Shown: positions 1-12,986 of the stretch, piece after piece
Layout: the number at the start of each line of letters is the position of its first letter
Position numbering within the stretch: position 1 is the first letter of the stretch
DNA from: an uncultured Ignavibacteriota bacterium
GTDB taxonomy: Bacteria > Bacteroidota > Ignavibacteria > UBA10030 > UBA8401
Length of the DNA: 64,000 nt
Direction: 5' to 3'
Assembly (NCBI GenBank): GCA_903861125.1
Contig: CAIOTF010000015.1
Location: forward strand, 124,001 to 188,000
The notes under the pieces: generated by a model
The model's input: the letters and a program-made list of their open reading frames with translations, nothing else
Told to the model about the DNA's origin: nothing
Database searches by the model: none
Position numbers and translations under genes: made by a program

Positions 1-621
1 CAGAACTTCGCCTTTGCAGATCCATACTTTAACGCCTATTTTTCCATAGATCGTTGCGGCTTCTGCGTGAGCGTAATCGATATCGGCACGCAAAGTATGA
101 AGCGGAATACGTCCTTCTTTGTATTGCTCTGTGCGTGCAATTTCTGCGCCGCCTAAACGACCGCCGCATTTCACGCGAATCCCTTCAGCTCCCATTCTCA
201 TTGCCGCCGTAATAGCCTGTTTCATTGCACGGCGAAATGCTATGCGTCCTTCAAGCTGAGCTGCAATATTTTCCGCAACCAGTTGAGCATCAAGCTCCGG
301 ACGCTTTACTTCGCTGATAAGGATTTTTACTTCTTTGTTTGTTACTTTTTTCAGTTCTTCTTCAAGCTGTCCGATCTCTTTTCCGCTCTTTCCGATCACT
401 ACACCGGGACGCGATGTATTGATGGTGATGCGGGCATTTTTCGGCGTACGTTCGATCAGTATTTTAGAAACACCAGCTTTTTTCAGACGGTTTCGAAGGT
501 AGTTCCGAACCATCATATCTTCTTGAAGTTTCCCGGCGTAATTTTTTTCGTCGTACCAATTAGAATCCCAACCCTTGATGATGCCTAAACGAAAACCGAC
601 CGGATTAATTTTTTGTCCCAA
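1..621 (-). CDS. rpsC: 30S ribosomal protein S3 (3' end truncated by window edge)
   Basis: Manual reverse translation gives (M)[79 protein letters not shown]..., typical S3 with KH domain. Apparent TTG start at 619-621 preceded by GGAG. Missing from the ORF track because no stop lies in the window. Confidence 0.93.
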   Translation of the reverse strand, partial: MGQKINPVGFRLGIIKGWDSNWYDEKNYAGKLQEDMMVRNYLRNRLKKAGVSKILIERTPKNARITINTSRPGVVIGKSGKEIGQLEEELKKVTNKEVKILISEVKRPELDAQLVAENIAAQLEGRIAFRRAMKQAITAAMRMGAEGIRVKCGGRLGGAEIARTEQYKEGRIPLHTLRADIDYAHAEAATIYGKIGVKVWICKGEVL

Positions 622-641
622 AGTAACTCCTCAACTGAAAA

Positions 642-1013
642 TTATTTTTTTTTGGATGTACGTTTATCGACAATAATTGTTAAATGATGCGAACGTTTTA
701 AGATTTTGTATGCCCGGCCCATCGGCGCGGGAAGGATACGTTTCATTGAAGCTCCCCCGTTCACAAATACTTCCTTCACAATAAGTTCGTCCGTGCTGAT
801 TCCCGTATTCGCATCTTTGTTCTGAAAATTTGAAACCGCTGAACGAAGAACTTTTTCTGCGGATTTAGCTGCATGTTTCGGCTGGAAATGAAGGATATTC
901 ATTGCTTCACCGACCGACCTGCCACGGATCAAATCAATAACTATGCGCATCTTGCGCGGTGACGTTCCTACAAATCGTTGTAATGCTCTTGCTTCCATGA
1001 TACTAGACTCCAA
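642..1013 (-). CDS. rplV: 50S ribosomal protein L22
   Basis: Protein sequence (RFVGTSPRKMRIVIDLIRGRSV...) and S10-operon order. Confidence 0.95.
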   Translation of the reverse strand: MESSIMEARALQRFVGTSPRKMRIVIDLIRGRSVGEAMNILHFQPKHAAKSAEKVLRSAVSNFQNKDANTGISTDELIVKEVFVNGGASMKRILPAPMGRAYKILKRSHHLTIIVDKRTSKKK

Positions 1014-1022
1014 TTAGAATGA

Positions 1023-1301
1023 TTACGCCGCTGCTTCGGTTTTCAAACCAGGATGCCCGCGGAAAATACGTGTCGGTGCAAATTCCCCGAGCTTATGACC
1101 TACCATTGCTTCCTGCACATACACAGGGATGAATTTATTGCCGTTGTGCACAGCAAATGTATGCCCAACAAATTCAGGAGAAATGGTGCAGGCTCGCGCC
1201 CACGTTTTAATCACTTGCTTTTTGTTTGACTTATTGAGCGTCTCGACTTTTTTCAGAAGACGCAAATCAATGTATGGACCTTTTTTGAGTGAACGACTCA
1301 T
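1023..1301 (-). CDS. rpsS: 30S ribosomal protein S19
   Basis: [20 protein letters not shown]... and S10-operon order. Confidence 0.97.
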   Translation of the reverse strand: MSRSLKKGPYIDLRLLKKVETLNKSNKKQVIKTWARACTISPEFVGHTFAVHNGNKFIPVYVQEAMVGHKLGEFAPTRIFRGHPGLKTEAAA

Positions 1302-1314
1302 AATACTCTCTTGA

Positions 1315-2139
1315 TTACTTACGACGCTTTACGATATATTGACTTGATTGTTTTTTGTGCTTGCGTGTCTTCAATCCTTTTGCTTTTTGGCCCCACGGAC
1401 TAACCGGATGACCGCCACCTGACGTTTTTCCTTCACCACCGCCCATCGGATGATCCACAGGATTCATGGCAACACCGCGAACATATGGACGAATTCCAAA
1501 CCAGCGTGAACGTCCTGCTTTACCAAAACTGATATTTTCGTGATCCAAATTTCCAATTTGACCGATCGTAGCATAGCATTCCGCAAGAACATTGCGTGCT
1601 TCACCGGAAGGGAATTTCAATAGAACAAAACGACCTTCTTTTGCCTGCACTGTTGCAAAATTTCCAGCCCCGCGTGCAACCTGTCCGCCTTTACCGGGAC
1701 GAAGTTCAATATTATGCACCTGTGTGTTTACAGGAATCGCTTTCAACGGAAGAGCATTGCCAACAAGAATATCTGCAGTTTCGCTCGCAATAATCTTCGT
1801 CCCAACTTTCAACCCTTGTGGTGCAATAATATATCGTTTATCGCCATTGACATAATGTATCAACGCAATATATGCTGAACGGTTCGGATCATACTCGATG
1901 GAAAAAACCGTTCCTTCGATGTTGTGGTTATCGCGTTTGAAATCAATCAAACGGTAACGTCGCTTATGACCGCCGCCGCGATGACGCGAAGTAACCCGTC
2001 CGAGACTGTTGCGCCCGCCAGATTTATTAATTTTTGTAAGAAGTGATTTTTCAGGTGTCGACCTGGTGATCTCTTCAAACGTAGCAATCGAATAGTATCT
2101 CGTTGCTGCGGTAGTCGGTTTTAATTTACGTAATGCCAT
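1315..2139 (-). CDS. rplB: 50S ribosomal protein L2
   Basis: Conserved C-terminal [30 protein letters not shown]. Confidence 0.98.
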   Translation of the reverse strand: MALRKLKPTTAATRYYSIATFEEITRSTPEKSLLTKINKSGGRNSLGRVTSRHRGGGHKRRYRLIDFKRDNHNIEGTVFSIEYDPNRSAYIALIHYVNGDKRYIIAPQGLKVGTKIIASETADILVGNALPLKAIPVNTQVHNIELRPGKGGQVARGAGNFATVQAKEGRFVLLKFPSGEARNVLAECYATIGQIGNLDHENISFGKAGRSRWFGIRPYVRGVAMNPVDHPMGGGEGKTSGGGHPVSPWGQKAKGLKTRKHKKQSSQYIVKRRK

Positions 2140-2151
2140 AACTTCTTCTCG

Positions 2152-2442
2152 TTAAACGTTAGCAAGAAAATCAATTGTTTGTCCATCTTTCAACGTGACG
2201 ATCGCCTTCTTCCAGTCGCTTCGCTTGCCTGCAATGCGTCCGCGCTTCGTCATTTGCGATTTCATTTTCCCCTTCACGTTCGCTGTGCGTACGCTTGTAA
2301 CGTTGACATTGAATTTTTTTTCAACGGCTTTAGCGATGGTAATTTTATTCGCGTTCAAATCGACCTTGAATGCGTATTGACGTTTTGCAGTCAATTCCGT
2401 CATTTTTTCAGTCAACAATGGTTGTATTAGTATTCCTGTCAT
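2152..2442 (-). CDS. rplW: 50S ribosomal protein L23
   Basis: [38 protein letters not shown]...; operon order. Confidence 0.95.
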   Translation of the reverse strand: MTGILIQPLLTEKMTELTAKRQYAFKVDLNANKITIAKAVEKKFNVNVTSVRTANVKGKMKSQMTKRGRIAGKRSDWKKAIVTLKDGQTIDFLANV

Positions 2443-2462
2443 AATCGCTGCCGTAACTATTT

Positions 2463-3092
2463 TTAGTTTGCAAATGTTTTATTTATAACGTCAACACCAC
2501 TTTTCTGTATCACAACAAAGTTGTTGTTGAGAATATCATACGTCGATGCTTTTGCCGCTTCAAGAATATTAAGAGTGGGAATATTGCGTCCCGATTTCAA
2601 TACGGCCAGATCCGTTTTCGAAGTTAGAAATAATATTTTCTTTCCGCCGATTTGAAGCGACTTCAAAATCGTGCTCATTTCTTTTGTCTTCGGCGTATCG
2701 AACGAAAAATCCTCAACAATCATTATTTGTCCGTCTTTCGCCTTATGCGACCAAGCAGACTTACGCGCCAAACGTTTTACTTTTGCCGGCAATTTCACAA
2801 CGTAATCATGTGGTTTCGGTCCGAAGATCGAGCCGCCACCAGGCATCAAAGGAGAACGGCTTGTTCCCTGACGGGCACGCCCTGTCTTTTTCTGGCCGAA
2901 AGGCTTCTTACCGCCCCCTCGCACTTCGTTCCGTGCTTTCACCTTGTGCGTACCCTGACGCTGGTTCGCCCAATACGAACGCACAGCCTGGTAGATCGCG
3001 TGATCGTTCGGCTCAATTTCAAAAATATCCGCCTTCAACTCTACGGTTTGACCGGATTTCGTACCATCTTTTTTTAAGACTTCAATATTCAT
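2463..3092 (-). CDS. rplD: 50S ribosomal protein L4
   Basis: [42 protein letters not shown] is typical L4. Confidence 0.97.
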   Translation of the reverse strand: MNIEVLKKDGTKSGQTVELKADIFEIEPNDHAIYQAVRSYWANQRQGTHKVKARNEVRGGGKKPFGQKKTGRARQGTSRSPLMPGGGSIFGPKPHDYVVKLPAKVKRLARKSAWSHKAKDGQIMIVEDFSFDTPKTKEMSTILKSLQIGGKKILFLTSKTDLAVLKSGRNIPTLNILEAAKASTYDILNNNFVVIQKSGVDVINKTFAN

Positions 3093-3115
3093 AGCAGATG
3101 CTTCCTGCGATCAAA

Positions 3116-3739
3116 TTACTTTGTAATTGTAACGTAAGTATTTTTTGCTCCTGGAATAGAACCTTTCACAAGGATAAGGTTAGACTCCGGAATAACTTTT
3201 AAGACCTTAAGATTCTTAACGGTAACATTGTCAAATCCCATTCTTCCAGCCATCCGCATCCCCTTAAATACACGCGAGGGATACGATGATCCGCCGATGG
3301 ATCCGGGAGCGCGCTGACGATCAGATTGTCCGTGGGTCTGGCTACCAACACCGCCGAAATGATGCCGACGCACAACCCCCTGAAAACCTTTTCCCTTCGA
3401 ACGTGCCGATACGTCAACCGTGTCACCCTGCGTGAACATGGTATCAACGCGGACTTCCTGGCCGAGTTCAAATTTAAGGTCATTGAAATTCCGGAATTCG
3501 CGGAGCAAACGAAGCGCTTTAGCTCCTGCTTTCGCGAAGTGGCCTTTCAATGGCTCATTGACAAGACGTTCTGCTTTTTGATCAAAGCCCAGCTGAATTG
3601 AATCGTATCCGTCTTTATCTTTTGTTTTAATCTGAGTGACAAAGCACGGACCTGCCTCGATGACCGTACACGGAACCGAAACCCCGTTGTCATCATACAC
3701 GCTAGTCATGCCTATCTTTTTTCCTAAAATTCCACTCAC
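3116..3739 (-). CDS. rplC: 50S ribosomal protein L3
   Basis: [19 protein letters not shown]... and [34 protein letters not shown]. Confidence 0.97.
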   Translation of the reverse strand: MSGILGKKIGMTSVYDDNGVSVPCTVIEAGPCFVTQIKTKDKDGYDSIQLGFDQKAERLVNEPLKGHFAKAGAKALRLLREFRNFNDLKFELGQEVRVDTMFTQGDTVDVSARSKGKGFQGVVRRHHFGGVGSQTHGQSDRQRAPGSIGGSSYPSRVFKGMRMAGRMGFDNVTVKNLKVLKVIPESNLILVKGSIPGAKNTYVTITK

Positions 3740-3815
3740 AGGTATATTCTCCTTGAGAACTTTCTAAACTTATTGGTTGAACAAAATTTTTAACACTGCA
3801 CTACTATTCAACCGG

Positions 3816-4124
3816 TTACACTTTGATTTCCACATCAACGCCAGCCGGAAGATCAAGTTTCATCAAAGCATCAACGGTCTTCGATCCGGACGAGAGAATG
3901 TCAATCAATCGTTTATGTTTTTTAATTTGGAACTGCTCACGCGATTTTTTATCGACGTGCGGAGACCGGTTTACCGTATATACCGATCGCCGAGTCGGGA
4001 GCGGAATCGGCCCCGAAACCACAGCACCGGTTGATTTAACGGTTTTGATTATTTTTTCTGCTGACTTGTCGATCAGATTATGATCATACGAGCGCAATTT
4101 GATTCGAATTTTTTGACCAGCCAA
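3816..4124 (-). CDS. rpsJ: 30S ribosomal protein S10
   Basis: [26 protein letters not shown]... Confidence 0.97.
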   Translation of the reverse strand: MAGQKIRIKLRSYDHNLIDKSAEKIIKTVKSTGAVVSGPIPLPTRRSVYTVNRSPHVDKKSREQFQIKKHKRLIDILSSGSKTVDALMKLDLPAGVDVEIKV

Positions 4125-4199
4125 TGTTTCTCTTCTCCTTGTTCAATTTCCCGGCGCGCAACTGAGCTCACCGGGATCTTGACAGAAATGTTTTTTTTA

Positions 4200-5411
4200 T
4201 TACTCTACGATCTTTGTTACAACGCCTGCACCCACTGTGCGGCCGCCTTCGCGGATAGCGAAACGAAGACCCTCGTCCATAGCAATGGTCGAGATCAATT
4301 CGATCTGCATATTATCCACGTTGTCGCCCGGCATAACCATTTCAACGCCTGTCGGCATTGTTACAACGCCGGTGACATCGGTGGTACGGAAATAAAACTG
4401 AGGACGGTATCCGTTCACGAACGGTGTATGACGTCCGCCTTCTTCTTTCTTTAACACGTAGACCTGAGCCAGGAATTTTTTGTGCGGTGTAATGGAACCC
4501 GGTTTTGCAACAACCATACCGCGTTCGAGATCATTCTTTTCAACACCCCGCAGAAGTATGCCGGCATTGTCGCCCGCACGCACTTCGTCAAGTTCCTTGC
4601 GGAACATTTCTGCGCCGGTGATAACGGTTTTTTTATGAGCTCCCAAACCGATCACTTCAACTTCGTCGCCAACTTTTGCATGACCGCGTTCAACACGACC
4701 CGTACCAACGGTACCGCGACCGGTGATCGAAAATACGTCTTCAATCGGCATCAAGAATGGTTTTTCAACATCGCGTTTTGGTTCCGGAATATATGAATCA
4801 ACCGCAGCCATCAACTCAAGAATCGGCTTGTATGCAGCATCATCAATCGGTTTGTTTGCAGCAAACGCTTCAAGCGCCTTTGTAGCAGAACCGCGGATAA
4901 TCGGAATTTCATCGCCGGGGAAGTTATACGAAGTTAGAAGCTCACGCAATTCCATTTCCACGAGGTCAAGAAGTTCAGGATCCGCAATATCAACTTTATT
5001 CAAGAACACAACCATTTTCGGCACACCAACTTGACGAGCAAGCAGGATATGTTCTTTGGTCTGCGGCATCGGTCCGTCTGTGCCTGCAACAACAAGAATA
5101 GCACCGTCCATTTGAGCGGCGCCGGTAATCATATTCTTCACATAGTCAGCGTGACCCGGGCAGTCTACGTGAGCATAATGACGGTTCTCGGTGGAATATT
5201 CCACGTGAGCCGTTGCAATTGTAATACCACGTTCACGTTCTTCAGGAGCATTGTCAATTGAATCAAATGTTCTCACTGTCGATAGTCCGCCCCCTTTTAG
5301 AGAGAGTGTCATTGTGATCGCTGCAGTCAACGAAGTCTTGCCGTGATCAACGTGTCCGATCGTTCCAATATTTACGTGCGGCTTACTGCGGTCAAATTTT
5401 TCTTTTGCCAT
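4200..5411 (-). CDS. tuf: Elongation factor Tu
   Basis: [33 protein letters not shown]... with GTPase motifs. Confidence 0.98.
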   Translation of the reverse strand: MAKEKFDRSKPHVNIGTIGHVDHGKTSLTAAITMTLSLKGGGLSTVRTFDSIDNAPEERERGITIATAHVEYSTENRHYAHVDCPGHADYVKNMITGAAQMDGAILVVAGTDGPMPQTKEHILLARQVGVPKMVVFLNKVDIADPELLDLVEMELRELLTSYNFPGDEIPIIRGSATKALEAFAANKPIDDAAYKPILELMAAVDSYIPEPKRDVEKPFLMPIEDVFSITGRGTVGTGRVERGHAKVGDEVEVIGLGAHKKTVITGAEMFRKELDEVRAGDNAGILLRGVEKNDLERGMVVAKPGSITPHKKFLAQVYVLKKEEGGRHTPFVNGYRPQFYFRTTDVTGVVTMPTGVEMVMPGDNVDNMQIELISTIAMDEGLRFAIREGGRTVGAGVVTKIVE

Positions 5412-5463
5412 GAGGATTTCTCCTTATTTTATTATGTGAATGATGAAGTCTACAAATCCAATA

Positions 5464-7557
5464 TTAAGCGTTCTTGCCTTTTACTTTTTCAATGATCTGT
5501 TCGGAAACTGATTTCGGTGTTTCATCATAATGATCGAATTGCATTGTATAGAGTGCGCGTCCCTGAGTCATCGACCGCAACTGCGTTGCATAACCAAACA
5601 TTTCCGAAAGCGGGACCATTGCTTTTATCACCTGCGCATCTTTGCGCGGTGTGATACCTTCAATTTTTCCACGGCGCGAGTTCAAATCGCCCATAACATC
5701 TCCAAGATAATCTTCAGGAGAGACAACCTCAACACCCATGATCGGTTCAAGAATTACAGGACTTGCCTTTTTTGCGCCTTCTTGAAAAGCCATCGAGCCG
5801 GCAATCTTAAATGCCATTTCCGACGAATCAACATCGTGATATGAACCATCGATCAATTTAACTTTAATATCTTCTACCGGATAACCGGCAAGAATACCGT
5901 TCTTCAAAGCTTCCTGAATGCCGGCTGATACCGGCTTAATGAATTCACGCGGAATTACTCCTCCGACGATGGCATCTTCGAATTCATATCCCTTCCCTTT
6001 TTCATTTGGTTCCAGCTCGATCCACACGTGACCAAACTGACCTTTACCACCTGATTGACGGATGAATTTACCTTCAGCAGTAACTTTTTTACGGATTGTT
6101 TCCTTGTATGCTACCTGCGGTTTACCCACATTCGCTTCTACTTTGAATTCGCGCTTCATTCTGTCTACAAGTATCTCAAGGTGCAACTCACCCATACCGC
6201 CGATAATCGTTTGACCGGTTTCCTGATTTGTTGAGACCCTGAATGTAGGATCCTCTTCGGCAAGTTTCGATAAAGCTTCGCCCATTTTTTCCTGATCGGC
6301 TTTTGTCTTCGGCTCGATTGCCTGATGGATAACCGGTTCCGGAAAAATCATTTTTTCAAGAATAATCGCTTCGTCTTCACCGCACAATGTGTCGCCCGTG
6401 CGAGTGTTCTTAAAACCGATGGCAGCAAGAATATCCCCCGCGTATCCCTCATCAACATCCTCGCGATGGTTTGCATGCATGCGCAATACTCGTCCGATGC
6501 GTTCTTTTTTATCGCTGACAGAATTATAAAGATACGATCCTGCTTTTACAGTACCGCTGTAAATACGGAAAAATGTCAAACGGCCAACATACGGATCAGT
6601 CATGATCTTGAATGCGAGCGCTGTAAATTTTTCGTTGTCAGCAATATTACGGCTGACCATGTCCTTCATATTCGGATGATGACCTGTAATCATTCCGCCC
6701 TGAATATCAAGCGGCGACGGCAGAAAGTTCACAACGGAATCGAGAAGCATCTGCACGCCTTTATTCTTAAACGACGATCCGCACAAAACCGGCACAATCG
6801 TTACTTTCAAACATGCACGACGTAAAACATCAATAAGTTCTTTTTCGGAAATTTCTTTTCCTTCAAGATATTTTTCCAACAACGAATCATCCTCATCAGA
6901 TACCGCTTCCAGCATCTTAGTGCGGTATTCTGCAGCTTGCGCCTGCAGATCATGGGGAATTTCAATTTCGTCCCAAGTCATGCCGTTTGAATGATCGTGA
7001 AAAATATGCGCTTTCATTTTTACCAGATCAATAATACCCTTAAACATATCGCCCTGGCCAACGGGAAGTTGGATCGGAACGGCATTTGCACCAAGACGTT
7101 CCTTCATCATCTGCACTGCACTAAGAAAATCTGCACCTGTGCGGTCCATCTTGTTGACGAACGCTATGCGCGGAACACCATACTTATCGGCTTGACGCCA
7201 CACTGTCTCCGATTGGGGCTCAACGCCGCCAACAGAACAAAACAATGCTACAGCACCGTCCAAAACACGGAGTGAACGTTCAACTTCGATCGTAAAATCA
7301 ACGTGGCCAGGAGTATCGATGATATTAACGCGATGCTCCCGCCAAAAACATGTTGTTGCCGCAGACGTGATAGTTATCCCGCGTTCTTTTTCCTGTTCCA
7401 TCCAATCCATTGTAGCAGCGCCATCATGCACTTCCCCAACACGGTGCAAAACACCTGTATAAAAGAGTATACGCTCAGTCGTCGTGGTTTTACCAGCGTC
7501 GATATGAGCCATAATTCCAATATTACGCGTACGTTCCAATGAATATTTACGAGGCAT
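5464..7557 (-). CDS. fusA: Elongation factor G
   Basis: [35 protein letters not shown]; start revised to 7557 because AGGAAAAGT precedes that ATG (ORF track start is 7590). Confidence 0.97.
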   Translation of the reverse strand: MPRKYSLERTRNIGIMAHIDAGKTTTTERILFYTGVLHRVGEVHDGAATMDWMEQEKERGITITSAATTCFWREHRVNIIDTPGHVDFTIEVERSLRVLDGAVALFCSVGGVEPQSETVWRQADKYGVPRIAFVNKMDRTGADFLSAVQMMKERLGANAVPIQLPVGQGDMFKGIIDLVKMKAHIFHDHSNGMTWDEIEIPHDLQAQAAEYRTKMLEAVSDEDDSLLEKYLEGKEISEKELIDVLRRACLKVTIVPVLCGSSFKNKGVQMLLDSVVNFLPSPLDIQGGMITGHHPNMKDMVSRNIADNEKFTALAFKIMTDPYVGRLTFFRIYSGTVKAGSYLYNSVSDKKERIGRVLRMHANHREDVDEGYAGDILAAIGFKNTRTGDTLCGEDEAIILEKMIFPEPVIHQAIEPKTKADQEKMGEALSKLAEEDPTFRVSTNQETGQTIIGGMGELHLEILVDRMKREFKVEANVGKPQVAYKETIRKKVTAEGKFIRQSGGKGQFGHVWIELEPNEKGKGYEFEDAIVGGVIPREFIKPVSAGIQEALKNGILAGYPVEDIKVKLIDGSYHDVDSSEMAFKIAGSMAFQEGAKKASPVILEPIMGVEVVSPEDYLGDVMGDLNSRRGKIEGITPRKDAQVIKAMVPLSEMFGYATQLRSMTQGRALYTMQFDHYDETPKSVSEQIIEKVKGKNA

Positions 7558-7641
7558 ACTTTTCCTAAACTCTAAAGCGGATAAACGCACCGCTATCGAG
7601 TGTAATAACTTAAACGATTAAAATGTCTTTTGAAAATCAAA

Positions 7642-8112
7642 TTACCACTTAAAGTGAGCAAACGCTTTGTTTGCTTCAGCCATGCGGTGCGTATCTTCTT
7701 TTTTCTTTACCGCATTGCCCTCGCCGTTAGCAGCCGCGATGAATTCAGCAGCCAATTTTAACGACATCGACTTATCCGAACGTTCTTGCGAATAGTTTAT
7801 TAACCAACGAATTGCGAGAGCGGTTCGCCGTTCGGGACGAACTTCTGTAGGAACCTGATAGGTTGCTCCGCCGACTCTCCGTGCACGTATTTCAATCACC
7901 GGAGAGACGTTATGAACTGCTTTTTTGAATACTTCTATGGGATTTTGCGATTTTGTTCGATCGCCGATAATTTCAATAGCATCATAGAGAATGGTTTGAG
8001 CACGATGCTTTTTACCATCTTTCATGATATTATTGATAAAGCGATTAACGAGCAAATCCCCAAATTTGGGGTCAGCTATTGCGATACGTTTCGATGCGTG
8101 CTTTTTTCTCAT
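7642..8112 (-). CDS. rpsG: 30S ribosomal protein S7
   Basis: MRKKHASKRIAIADPKFGDLLVNRFINNIMKDGKK... Confidence 0.97.
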   Translation of the reverse strand: MRKKHASKRIAIADPKFGDLLVNRFINNIMKDGKKHRAQTILYDAIEIIGDRTKSQNPIEVFKKAVHNVSPVIEIRARRVGGATYQVPTEVRPERRTALAIRWLINYSQERSDKSMSLKLAAEFIAAANGEGNAVKKKEDTHRMAEANKAFAHFKW

Positions 8113-8132
8113 TGGTAAAGGTCAAACTATGA

Positions 8133-8504
8133 TTATTTTGGTCGTTTTGCGCCGTATTTTGAACGGGCCTGTTTACGATCTTGAACACCTTGTGTATCGA
8201 GCGTTCCACGAATTATATGGTAACGCACTCCGGGCAAATCCTTTACACGTCCGCCGCGGATCATTACAATAGAGTGCTCTTGTAAATTATGACCTTCACC
8301 GGGAATGTAAGCGGTTACCTCAATGTGGTTTGTTAAACGCACACGTGCAACTTTACGAAGTGCTGAATTCGGTTTCTTCGGCGTTGTGGTGTACACTCGC
8401 GTGCACACGCCGCGCTTTTGCGGATTGCCTTCAAGCGCCGGAGACTTGCTCTTTACGGCCAGATTTTCGCGACCGAGTCTAACTAATTGATTAATCGTAG
8501 GCAA
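8133..8504 (-). CDS. rpsL: 30S ribosomal protein S12
   Basis: [57 protein letters not shown]. Confidence 0.98.
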   Translation of the reverse strand: MPTINQLVRLGRENLAVKSKSPALEGNPQKRGVCTRVYTTTPKKPNSALRKVARVRLTNHIEVTAYIPGEGHNLQEHSIVMIRGGRVKDLPGVRYHIIRGTLDTQGVQDRKQARSKYGAKRPK

Positions 8505-8553
8505 CTACGTACTCCAAAAATTGTAATGTTTTTAATGTCTTTTTAAGTTTTAC

Positions 8554-8582
8554 AATATAGCGAAAAAATTCTTTTTTGTCAA
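8554..8582 (-). promoter_or_regulatory. Consensus-like sigma70 promoter upstream of rpsL (str/S10 block)
   Basis: Minus strand reads TTGACA-(17 nt AAAAAGAATTTTTTCGC)-TATATT, 50-80 nt before the rpsL start and in the rpoC-rpsL gap. Confidence 0.8.
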
Positions 8583-8622
8583 TCGTCAACGGAAGATTAT
8601 TTTAAAATCCACCCTAATGAGT

Positions 8623-11600
8623 TTAAGCTGTTACTTTTGACTTTTTTCTCGCTTTTTTAACAAGAACCACTTCTTCTTCCTTCATTGCATCGGTCGGCTC
8701 TTCCACAACCGCCGGTTTTTCCATAACCCGCGAAGGCGTTTTTGATGTAACGAGCACTTCCCGGAATTTTTTTAATCCGGTACCTGCGGGAATAAGATGA
8801 CCCATAATAACATTTTCTTTTAATCCAAGCAGATGATCGATCTTTCCTTCGATGGCCGCATCGGTGAGAACTTTTGTTGTCTCCTGGAATGACGCCGCAG
8901 AGATGAAGCTGTCCGTGGATAATGATGCCGTCGTTATACCAAGAAGAATCGGTTCAGAAAGAGCAGGTTCGGCATCGCGTGCCTCAATAGATTTCTTCTC
9001 TTTCTTTTTGAGTTCAATGTTCATCTCTTTCACTTTTTTCTTTTCGCTGAGAGTATTGTTCTTCATTTTTGAATCGCCCTTATTCTCAACGAACACCATT
9101 CCTTCGAGACTGCGATTCACTTCTTCAAATTTTACTTTGTCAATGTAATCGCCTTCCAGGAAATGCGTATCGCCCGGATCGGTAACGCGTACCTTCTGCA
9201 TCATCTGGCGAACAATAATTTCGATATGCTTATCATTGATCTTCACACCCTGCATACGGTATACTTCCTGAATTTCATTCACCAGATATTCCTGCACCGC
9301 ACTGGTACCTTTGATGCGGAGGATATCATGCGGATCAATAGCACCGTCGCAAAGACGTTCGCCACTGCGGATGAAATCATTTTCCTGAACGAGAACGTGT
9401 TTGCCAAGAGCAATCATATACACTTTCCGCTCTTTGCCGTCGTGACTTGTTACGATCACTTCACGGTTACCGCGTTTCTGCGCACCGAACGAAACTACTC
9501 CGTCGATTTCGCTGACTACGGCCGGTTCACCCGGAGAACGAGCTTCGAATAATTCCGTCACACGCGGCAGACCGCCGGTGATATCGCGCGTCTTACCGAT
9601 ATCGCGCGGAATCTTTACGAGCACCGTTCCGGCGGGAATCGCCTCTTCATGATCAACAAGAATATGAGCACGCGTCGGAATAATATAACTTGCAATCTTC
9701 TTCCCGCTCTTATCCGTTACCATGATTGACGGACTCAGATTCTTATCGCGAGAATCAATAACCACTTTCTGAATGTGACCGGTTTGTTCATCCGGTTCAT
9801 CGCGGTAAGTGATATTTTCTTTCAGATCCATGTACTTAATCTGTCCGGCATATTCGGAAATGATCGTGGCATTGTACGGATCCCATTCGTAAAGCAATTG
9901 ACCTTTTTTGACTTGCGCTCCATCGGCAAGTTGAAGAATAGCACCGTAGGGAACGTCATATTTTGTCAGGACTGCATTATCGGAATTCATAACCTGAATT
10001 GCGCCGCTGCGGCCGAGAGAAAGCATTTTCTCTCCCTCTTCCGTTGAAATCTTGATTGATTTTACGCTGTCGAATTTCAAGTAACCATCGAATTTCGATG
10101 TGATGTGAGACTGGTTAGCAATTAAACTGGCCGTGCCGCCGGTATGGAATGTACGAAGCGTCAGCTGCGTGCCCGGTTCACCGATAGATTGTGCCGCAAT
10201 GACACCGACTGTTTCACCGACTTCAACGATATTTCCGGTGGTCAAATTACGTCCATAACATTTTGCGCAAACACCGCGTTTTGCCTCGCACGTCAATACA
10301 GAACGTATCTCAACTTGTTCAATGGCAGTTTCGGATATCGTCTGTGCCACGTCTTCGTCGATGATCTCTCCTGCTTTGACGAGGATCTTGTTGGTCATTG
10401 GATCGCGGACATCATGAACTGAGACACGGCCGACTATACGTTCCGACAACGGTTCTTTAACGTCTTCACCTTCTTTTAACGCGCCGGTGAGTACTCCACG
10501 GAATGTTCCGCAATCGACATCGGAAATAATTGCATCCTGAGCAACGTCAACAAGACGGCGCGTAAGATAACCGGCGTCTGCAGTTTTCAATGCGGTGTCC
10601 GCCAAACCTTTTCGTGCTCCGTGTGTCGAGATAAAATATTCAAGAATCGAAAGACCTTCACGGAAGTTAGCAATGATAGGATTTTCGATCAATTCTCCGG
10701 TCGCACCAGACATTGATTTTTGCGGTTTTGCCATTAGTCCGCGCATACCAGCCAACTGACGCACCTGTTCTTTCGAACCGCGCGCACCGGAATCGATCAT
10801 CATATAGATGGAGTTGAAACCTTCTTTGGAATTCTGCAGTGAATCGAACAACCGTTCGGCAACACGGCTTGTTGTGCGTGTCCAGACGTCGATCACTTTA
10901 TTATAGCGCTCACCGTTGGTGATGAAACCGTTCTGATATTGTTTCTCAACCGAATCAACTTCTTTTTGTGCTTTGTGGATCAGTTCTTCCTTTTCTTTCG
11001 GTATGGCAACGTCGGCGATATTCACGGAGAGTCCTCCGCGCATTGCATACGTGAAACCGAGCGTCTTCATCGCATCAAGGAATTTAGCCGTGCGCTGATT
11101 TCCACTTCGGCGGAATGCCTGCGCAATGATCTGCACAAGGCGCTTCTTGCTGAGCAATTCGTTGATGAAACCGAGTTCCTCCGGAACGATCTGATTGAAG
11201 ATCACACGACCGGTTGTGGTTTCGATCATCTTTCCTTCAAAACGAACTTTAATGCGCGCATGAAGGTCAAGCTTATTTTCATTGTATGCAATGATCACTT
11301 CCTGATCAGAATAGAACAATGTTCCTTCGCCTCTTGCACCGGTGCGTGATTTCGTCAAATAGTAACAACCCAGTACCTGATCCTGCGTCGGAGTGATGAC
11401 CGGAGCGCCGCTTGCCGGAGAAAGAATGTTATGCGATGACAACATAAGAACACGAGCTTCAAGTTGAGCATCGAATGACAGCGGAATATGAACGGCCATT
11501 TGATCGCCGTCAAAGTCGGCATTGAATGCCGTGCAGACCATCGGATGGATACGAAGCGCTTTGCCTTCCACCAGTACAGGCTGAAACGCCTGGATACCAA

Positions 11601-12927
11601 GCCTGTGCAGTGTAGGAGCGCGGTTCAACAAAATTGGATGTCCGTCAATAATATTTTCAAGAATTTCCCAGATCTCCGGACCCTTCTTCTCAACCATCTT
11701 CTTGGCACTCTTCACCGTCTTGGAGAATCCTCGTTCGATCAACTTGCGAATGATGAACGGTTTGAATAATTCAACCGCCATATCTTTCGGCAAACCTGCC
11801 TGGTGCAACTGCAGTTCCGGTCCGACCACGATCACCGAACGGCCTGAATAATCTACACGTTTTCCGAGAAGATTCTGACGGAAACGGCCTTGTTTTCCTT
11901 TCAGCATATCGGACAGGGATTTCAGCGCGCGGTTGTTATCGCTACGTACCGCATTGTTGCGGCGCGAATTGTCGAAAAGCGAATCGACAGCTTCCTGCAA
12001 CATCCGTTTTTCGTTGCGCAGTATCACTTCTGGAGCCTTGATGTCGATAAGACGTTTCAAACGATTGTTGCGGATGATTACGCGACGATAGAGATCGTTC
12101 AGATCCGACGTTGCGAAACGGCCCCCTTCGAGCGGAACAAGCGGACGAAGTTCCGGCGGAATAATCGGAATAACATCAAGCACCATCCAATCCGGTTTAT
12201 TCGCCGGGCCGCCTTCACGTTCGCGGAATGCCTCGATCACGCGGAGGCGTTTCAGATGGTCCTGTTTCTTCTGCTGCGATGTTTCAACACGGAGCTGTGC
12301 ACGAAGTTCAGCAGACAGTATCTCCACATCGACTTTTTTCAAAAGATCTTTGATCGCTTCGCCGCCGATTTTCGCTACGAATTTCTTTTGATCATCATCT
12401 TCCAGATCCTGATTCTTCTCGGGAAGTGAGGAAAGGATTTCAAAGTACTGGTCCTCGGTGATGAGATCTTTCTGCTGCAAACCTGTTGTGCCCGGATTGG
12501 TGACAACATAAGATTCATAATACACAATCTTCTCAAGATCCTTGTTGCTGATACCGAGAATGTAACTGATCTTGCTCGGCAATGAACGGAAATACCAAAT
12601 ATGAACGATCGGCACCGCGAGCGCTATGTGTCCCATACGTTCACGGCGAACGCTCTTTTGCGTCACTTCAACGCCGCAACGGTCGCAGATAATCCCCTTA
12701 TACCGGATACGCTTGTATTTTCCACAATAACATTCCCAGTCGCGCGTCGGACCGAAGATGCGCTCGCAGAACAAACCATCGCGTTCCGGACGGAACGAAC
12801 GGTAATTAATCGTCTCCGGCTTTGTCACTTCGCCGTATGATCGCGTCAGGATTGCATCGGATGATGCAAGACTGATGCTGATGCGGGAAAATAATTTGGT
12901 TGCTTTGCTTTCATTTGAGCGGAACAT
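8623..12927 (-). CDS. rpoC: DNA-directed RNA polymerase subunit beta'
   Basis: Zinc-binding [24 protein letters not shown] and catalytic NADFDGD motif; start moved to ATG 12925-12927, preceded by AGGAGAG (ORF track start is 12978). Confidence 0.97.
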   Translation of the reverse strand: MFRSNESKATKLFSRISISLASSDAILTRSYGEVTKPETINYRSFRPERDGLFCERIFGPTRDWECYCGKYKRIRYKGIICDRCGVEVTQKSVRRERMGHIALAVPIVHIWYFRSLPSKISYILGISNKDLEKIVYYESYVVTNPGTTGLQQKDLITEDQYFEILSSLPEKNQDLEDDDQKKFVAKIGGEAIKDLLKKVDVEILSAELRAQLRVETSQQKKQDHLKRLRVIEAFREREGGPANKPDWMVLDVIPIIPPELRPLVPLEGGRFATSDLNDLYRRVIIRNNRLKRLIDIKAPEVILRNEKRMLQEAVDSLFDNSRRNNAVRSDNNRALKSLSDMLKGKQGRFRQNLLGKRVDYSGRSVIVVGPELQLHQAGLPKDMAVELFKPFIIRKLIERGFSKTVKSAKKMVEKKGPEIWEILENIIDGHPILLNRAPTLHRLGIQAFQPVLVEGKALRIHPMVCTAFNADFDGDQMAVHIPLSFDAQLEARVLMLSSHNILSPASGAPVITPTQDQVLGCYYLTKSRTGARGEGTLFYSDQEVIIAYNENKLDLHARIKVRFEGKMIETTTGRVIFNQIVPEELGFINELLSKKRLVQIIAQAFRRSGNQRTAKFLDAMKTLGFTYAMRGGLSVNIADVAIPKEKEELIHKAQKEVDSVEKQYQNGFITNGERYNKVIDVWTRTTSRVAERLFDSLQNSKEGFNSIYMMIDSGARGSKEQVRQLAGMRGLMAKPQKSMSGATGELIENPIIANFREGLSILEYFISTHGARKGLADTALKTADAGYLTRRLVDVAQDAIISDVDCGTFRGVLTGALKEGEDVKEPLSERIVGRVSVHDVRDPMTNKILVKAGEIIDEDVAQTISETAIEQVEIRSVLTCEAKRGVCAKCYGRNLTTGNIVEVGETVGVIAAQSIGEPGTQLTLRTFHTGGTASLIANQSHITSKFDGYLKFDSVKSIKISTEEGEKMLSLGRSGAIQVMNSDNAVLTKYDVPYGAILQLADGAQVKKGQLLYEWDPYNATIISEYAGQIKYMDLKENITYRDEPDEQTGHIQKVVIDSRDKNLSPSIMVTDKSGKKIASYIIPTRAHILVDHEEAIPAGTVLVKIPRDIGKTRDITGGLPRVTELFEARSPGEPAVVSEIDGVVSFGAQKRGNREVIVTSHDGKERKVYMIALGKHVLVQENDFIRSGERLCDGAIDPHDILRIKGTSAVQEYLVNEIQEVYRMQGVKINDKHIEIIVRQMMQKVRVTDPGDTHFLEGDYIDKVKFEEVNRSLEGMVFVENKGDSKMKNNTLSEKKKVKEMNIELKKKEKKSIEARDAEPALSEPILLGITTASLSTDSFISAASFQETTKVLTDAAIEGKIDHLLGLKENVIMGHLIPAGTGLKKFREVLVTSKTPSRVMEKPAVVEEPTDAMKEEEVVLVKKARKKSKVTA

Positions 12928-12986
12928 AGATTCAACTCTCCTAATAGTAGTTGATGAACGGAAAATTCCGTTCATCAATTTTTTCT

